From: Clostridiaceae bacterium
GTDB lineage: Bacteria > Bacillota_A > Clostridia > Clostridiales > Clostridiaceae
DNA: 34,897 nucleotides
Direction: 5' to 3'
Assembly: GCA_029256485.1 (NCBI GenBank)
Contig: JAQSXU010000038.1
Coordinates: 1-34,897 of the forward strand
A program made the position numbers and the translations under genes. Shown piece after piece: positions 32,373-34,897 of the stretch. Position 1 is the stretch's first letter. Each line of letters starts with the position of its first letter. The notes under the pieces were generated by a model. It was given only the letters and a program-made list of their open reading frames with translations, was not told the DNA's origin and ran no database searches.

Positions 32373-33041
32373 ATGATGATATACAAATTTAAGTCGATTA
32401 TTCACAAAGAAAGCAATAGAGCATACATCAAGATCCCATTTAATGTTTGGGAAAAGTGCGGTCAAAAAGGACTTATACCTGTTAAAGTCGAAATATCAGA
32501 CATCTCTTTTGAATGCAAACTTGTTCCGAAAGGCAACGGTATATATTATATACCTGTAATAAAGGAAGTTTGTAAAAAAAATGATTTTGATAAGGAATTA
32601 GATGTACATTTTAAAATCATTTATGGACTTAGTAGAATAAACTCAAATAGCCCATATAGCAAAGAAAATCCTATAAGAAAAATTGATGGTATAACTTATT
32701 TAAGACAACAGTATAATGGATGTTGTGGTCAAACGTGCCTTGCCATGCTTGCGGGTATTTCTGTTGACGAAGTGATAAAAATAATGAAAAGTTCAAAATA
32801 TCAGGCCAGCATAAGCAAGGTGATTGAAACACTAGACTACTTTGGTTTTTCTCATGAAAAACCGGTTTATACTAAGGGCAAAAATGTTAAATTGCCAAAA
32901 TGCTGCATTCTAAATGTTAGAGGTGAAAACAAAAGTCATCTTTCAATATATTATGATGGTAAATACTACGACCCTACACATGCAATATTGCCGGTGTATC
33001 CATATGAAAATTTAATTAGTTTTATAGAAATATGCGTATGA
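32373..33041 (+). CDS. DUF1905 domain fused to a C39-like cysteine peptidase domain
   Basis: Residues 3-85 match DUF1905: FKSIIHKESNRAYIKIPF, VKVEISDISFECKLVPKGNG and YYIPVIKEVCKKND. From about 105 a C39-like papain fold follows: QQYNGCCGQTCLAMLAGI with Gln113 and Cys118 as likely oxyanion and nucleophile residues, His189 in KSHLSIYYDG and Asp200 in YYDPT. All three catalytic positions are present, so peptidase or amidase activity is plausible. DUF1905 usually stands alone or with a YdeI-type domain; this pairing is unusual to me. No signal peptide, so cytoplasmic. Ribosome site AAAAGGACGCAA. Confidence 0.75.
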   Translation: MMIYKFKSIIHKESNRAYIKIPFNVWEKCGQKGLIPVKVEISDISFECKLVPKGNGIYYIPVIKEVCKKNDFDKELDVHFKIIYGLSRINSNSPYSKENPIRKIDGITYLRQQYNGCCGQTCLAMLAGISVDEVIKIMKSSKYQASISKVIETLDYFGFSHEKPVYTKGKNVKLPKCCILNVRGENKSHLSIYYDGKYYDPTHAILPVYPYENLISFIEICV

Positions 33042-33190
33042 GTTAACTGTAAAATATTCCGGACAAGTTGTATATGAAAAAGGCAAAAGAAGTCTCATAA
33101 ATAGAATTGAAGTGTGTCATTTAGAAGAATAAAGAATATTAAAAAATTTAATTAATAATATAATCAATAGATTACCAGGAGGGGAATCAA

Positions 33191-33724
33191 ATGAAGGAAA
33201 TAATAATTAATGGTGAGAATTTAATAATCAGGAGGTCTATGCCATCTGATGCAGAAGCATTAATCAATTATATTAACACCGTTGCAGGAGAATCAGACTA
33301 CTTGTCATTCGGAATCGGAGAATTTGACATGAATGCTCAGCAGGAAGAAGTATTTATAGAAAACATATTAAAAAAAGATAATGCCATATCATTAGTAGCA
33401 GAAATAGGCGGAAAAATTGTAGCAAACTTAAACTTCTCAGGTGGATCGAGAAAAAGACTTGCTCATGTTGGAGAATTTGGCATAAGTGTTCTGAAGGAAT
33501 ATTGGGGATATGGCATAGGTGAAGAACTTATAAAATACATGATAAACTGGAGCAAAGAAACAGGTATTATCAGAAAAATAAATTTGAAAACCAGGACTGA
33601 CAATTTAAAAGCAATAAAACTATATAAGAAGCTGGGTTTTGAAGAGGAAGGTATGTTGAAAAGGGACATACTAATAAATGAAACATTTTTTGATACTCTA
33701 TGCATGGGAATGATGATTGATTGA
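33191..33724 (+). CDS. GNAT family N-acetyltransferase
   Basis: The 177-residue protein has the full GNAT pattern: LIIRRSMPSDAEALINYI at the start, then SLVAEIGGKIVANLNF, the acetyl-CoA loop VLKEYWGYGIGEELI (about 99-113) and the late TRTDNLKAIKLYKKLGFEEEG, the conserved N-x-x-A-x-x-L-Y-x-K-x-G-F segment. Ribosome site AGGAGGGGAATCAA. The substrate is unknown. It is closely followed by the nucleoside phosphorylase gene. Confidence 0.9.
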   Translation: MKEIIINGENLIIRRSMPSDAEALINYINTVAGESDYLSFGIGEFDMNAQQEEVFIENILKKDNAISLVAEIGGKIVANLNFSGGSRKRLAHVGEFGISVLKEYWGYGIGEELIKYMINWSKETGIIRKINLKTRTDNLKAIKLYKKLGFEEEGMLKRDILINETFFDTLCMGMMID

Positions 33725-33745
33725 TATCTACTAAAGGGGGATATT

Positions 33746-34498
33746 ATGAGTATATTGGATTCATTTGACAATGAAACGGAAGAAATTTTAAAACCGAGCT
33801 ATGTTACAGGAAAAATAGACAATTTTCCTGAAGTTGTTGTTGCTACCTTCAGTGACAAGGTAATCAACTTGGTGAAAAGTATGGACGGTGCAGTCCAGAT
33901 AAGTGATATGTCGGCAGGCTATACTATTCCAATTTATAAAATAAATTATAATGGCAATGATGTTGCGGTATATCAAACAATACTTGGAGGTGCAGGTTCA
34001 GCAGGTCTGATGGAAGAAGTAATAGCCAAGGGCGGCAAGAAATTTGTATTCTTCGGTTCTTGCGGAACTTTAGACCAGGGTATTGCAGCAGGCCATTTTA
34101 TTGTACCGGTTGCTGCATACAGGGATGAGGGCACCAGCTACCATTATGCACCGCCGGCTGATTATATTGAAGTGCTTACAGCAGATAAACTTGCTGATAT
34201 TTTTCAACAATTAGATATTCCTTACATAAAGACAAAAACTTGGACAACTGATGCATTGTACAGGGAAACAAGGAAAAATATGATGAACAGGAAATCAGAA
34301 GGATGCCTGGCAGTTGACATGGAATGTGCATCGATTATGGCAGTGAGTCAATTTAGAAATGTTGAACTGTATCAATTCTTGTATGCCGAGGACACATTGG
34401 ATGGAATTGAATGGGATTCACGAACCATGGGAAAAGTCAACAGCAGCACATTTGAGAAGTACCTGCAGATAGCGCTTCAGGTTGCATGCAGGATATAA
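33746..34498 (+). CDS. Nucleoside phosphorylase (PNP/UDP family)
   Basis: The 250-residue protein has the family signatures: LGGAGSAGLMEEVIAKGGKKFVFFGSCGTLDQG, with the phosphate-binding glycines, and AVDMECASIMAVSQF, where Met-Glu contacts ribose. It also has the acid-base region YRDEGTSYHYAPP. This is the uridine phosphorylase-like branch common in clostridia; base preference is not readable. Ribosome site AAAGGGGGATATT. Confidence 0.88.
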   Translation: MSILDSFDNETEEILKPSYVTGKIDNFPEVVVATFSDKVINLVKSMDGAVQISDMSAGYTIPIYKINYNGNDVAVYQTILGGAGSAGLMEEVIAKGGKKFVFFGSCGTLDQGIAAGHFIVPVAAYRDEGTSYHYAPPADYIEVLTADKLADIFQQLDIPYIKTKTWTTDALYRETRKNMMNRKSEGCLAVDMECASIMAVSQFRNVELYQFLYAEDTLDGIEWDSRTMGKVNSSTFEKYLQIALQVACRI

Positions 34499-34532
34499 AC
34501 ATTTAATTAGATTAAATTTATCAGGAGATCTT

Positions 34533-34754
34533 ATGAACAAAAAAAATAAAATTGAATTGCCTAAAGAAAAAAAGGATGAAATGATTTTAAAAATAAAGAA
34601 TTATTTTTTAAATGAAAGGGATGAAGAAATAGGTGATTTGGCTTCAATTATGATTTTTGAATTCATAATAGAAGAGTTATCAGCAGAATTTTATAATCAG
34701 GGAGTCTATATGAATGACAGATGTGAAGATTTATTGTCGATTCAGAAATATTAA
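34533..34754 (+). CDS. DUF2164 family protein
   Basis: The 73-residue protein begins MNKKNKIELPKEKKDEMI, then KIKNYFLNERDEEIGDLASIMI, FIIEELSAEFYNQGV, all standard for DUF2164. After FYNQGV the family usually has a few more residues (a DAxx-type helix start) before the last helix; here YMNDRCEDLL follows at once, so a short in-frame loss is possible. ATG 34533 follows CAGGAGATCTT; a longer frame from 34482 overlaps the phosphorylase gene. Function unknown. Confidence 0.8.
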   Translation: MNKKNKIELPKEKKDEMILKIKNYFLNERDEEIGDLASIMIFEFIIEELSAEFYNQGVYMNDRCEDLLSIQKY

Positions 34755-34798
34755 TATAAAAAATTATATTTAATGTATTTAAAATCCATGGAGGAATT

Positions 34799-34897
34799 AT
34801 GATTTGCTGCAGAGACATACCATTTAGTGAAATTTCAAAAATTAAAGGATTATGGGAAAGAAACAGGGAATACCATGAAAATATTTCAGAATATTTT
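34799..34897 (+). CDS. GNAT family N-acetyltransferase (start only)
   Basis: ATG 34799 follows CATGGAGGAATT. The 33 visible residues, with IPFSEISKIKGLWERNREYH and then ENISEYF, have the D-x-x-x-I-x-x-L-W-E-x-x-x-x-x-H pattern of one GNAT group. The gene runs off the window end. Confidence 0.55.
   Translation, partial: MICCRDIPFSEISKIKGLWERNREYHENISEYF

Noticed and set aside
1..34897. CRISPR arrays, rRNA, tRNA genes, prophage or transposase genes
   Set aside because: No regular repeat-spacer pattern, conserved rRNA segment, tRNA cloverleaf or transposase/integrase protein was found on reading.

Overview
The window is an AT-rich chromosomal segment of a low-GC Gram-positive anaerobe, most likely a member of the Clostridia. 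The signs are strong GGAGG-type ribosome sites, a bacterial EtfAB/acyl-CoA dehydrogenase set of the clostridial type, sigma-54 control of fermentation operons, a TRAP transporter, a LUD-domain protein and a ykkC-class leader RNA. No phage, CRISPR, rRNA or tRNA was seen. Genus cannot be fixed by reading alone.

Layout. Positions 1-3760 hold a gene tail, a broken Nudix gene, a GNAT acetyltransferase, a YdcF-like protein, a membrane methyltransferase, a small anchored protein and a DMT transporter with a histidine-rich tail. Positions 3796-4600 (minus strand) hold a small XRE regulator and its DUF6773-type membrane partner, behind a promoter with three operators spaced exactly 21 bp apart. A LUD-domain gene follows, then a 156-bp inverted-repeat element.

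Positions 5862-12576 form a sigma-54 operon: enoyl-CoA hydratase, GntP permease, class III CoA-transferase, acyl-CoA dehydrogenase, EtfB, EtfA. It carries what is needed to activate, dehydrate and reduce an imported hydroxy or enoic acid, but no CoA ligase, 3-hydroxyacyl-CoA dehydrogenase or thiolase. This resembles the cai/fix logic of carnitine reduction with a different transporter. A PAS/AAA+/Fis activator gene (12835-14220) lies directly behind it.

Positions 14221-17823 are housekeeping and orphan genes: a broken XRE gene, peptide deformylase, cysteine hydrolase, GNAT and small proteins. At 17850-26883 a second sigma-54 activator (minus strand) stands opposite a second -24/-12 promoter. 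That promoter drives a flavodoxin-like FMN protein, a DUF6282 metallohydrolase-like protein, a thiolase, a cupin, a complete DctPQM TRAP transporter and an HpcH/HpaI aldolase. This looks like an uncharacterised uptake and degradation pathway for an organic acid.

Positions 26978-29191 hold a sigma-A promoter, a ykkC-family aptamer with terminator, a frameshifted B3/B4-domain gene and a LysO-type exporter. Positions 29253-32341 are five unrecognised mostly single-span membrane proteins. A DUF1905 plus C39-like peptidase fusion, GNAT, nucleoside phosphorylase, DUF2164 protein and a GNAT start cut by the window end complete the segment.

The strongest candidates for new biology are the two sigma-54 operons with their dedicated activators, a Rex-like 18-mer shared by the promoters of the first operon and its regulator, the 21-bp phased triple operator, and the DUF1905-C39 fusion.
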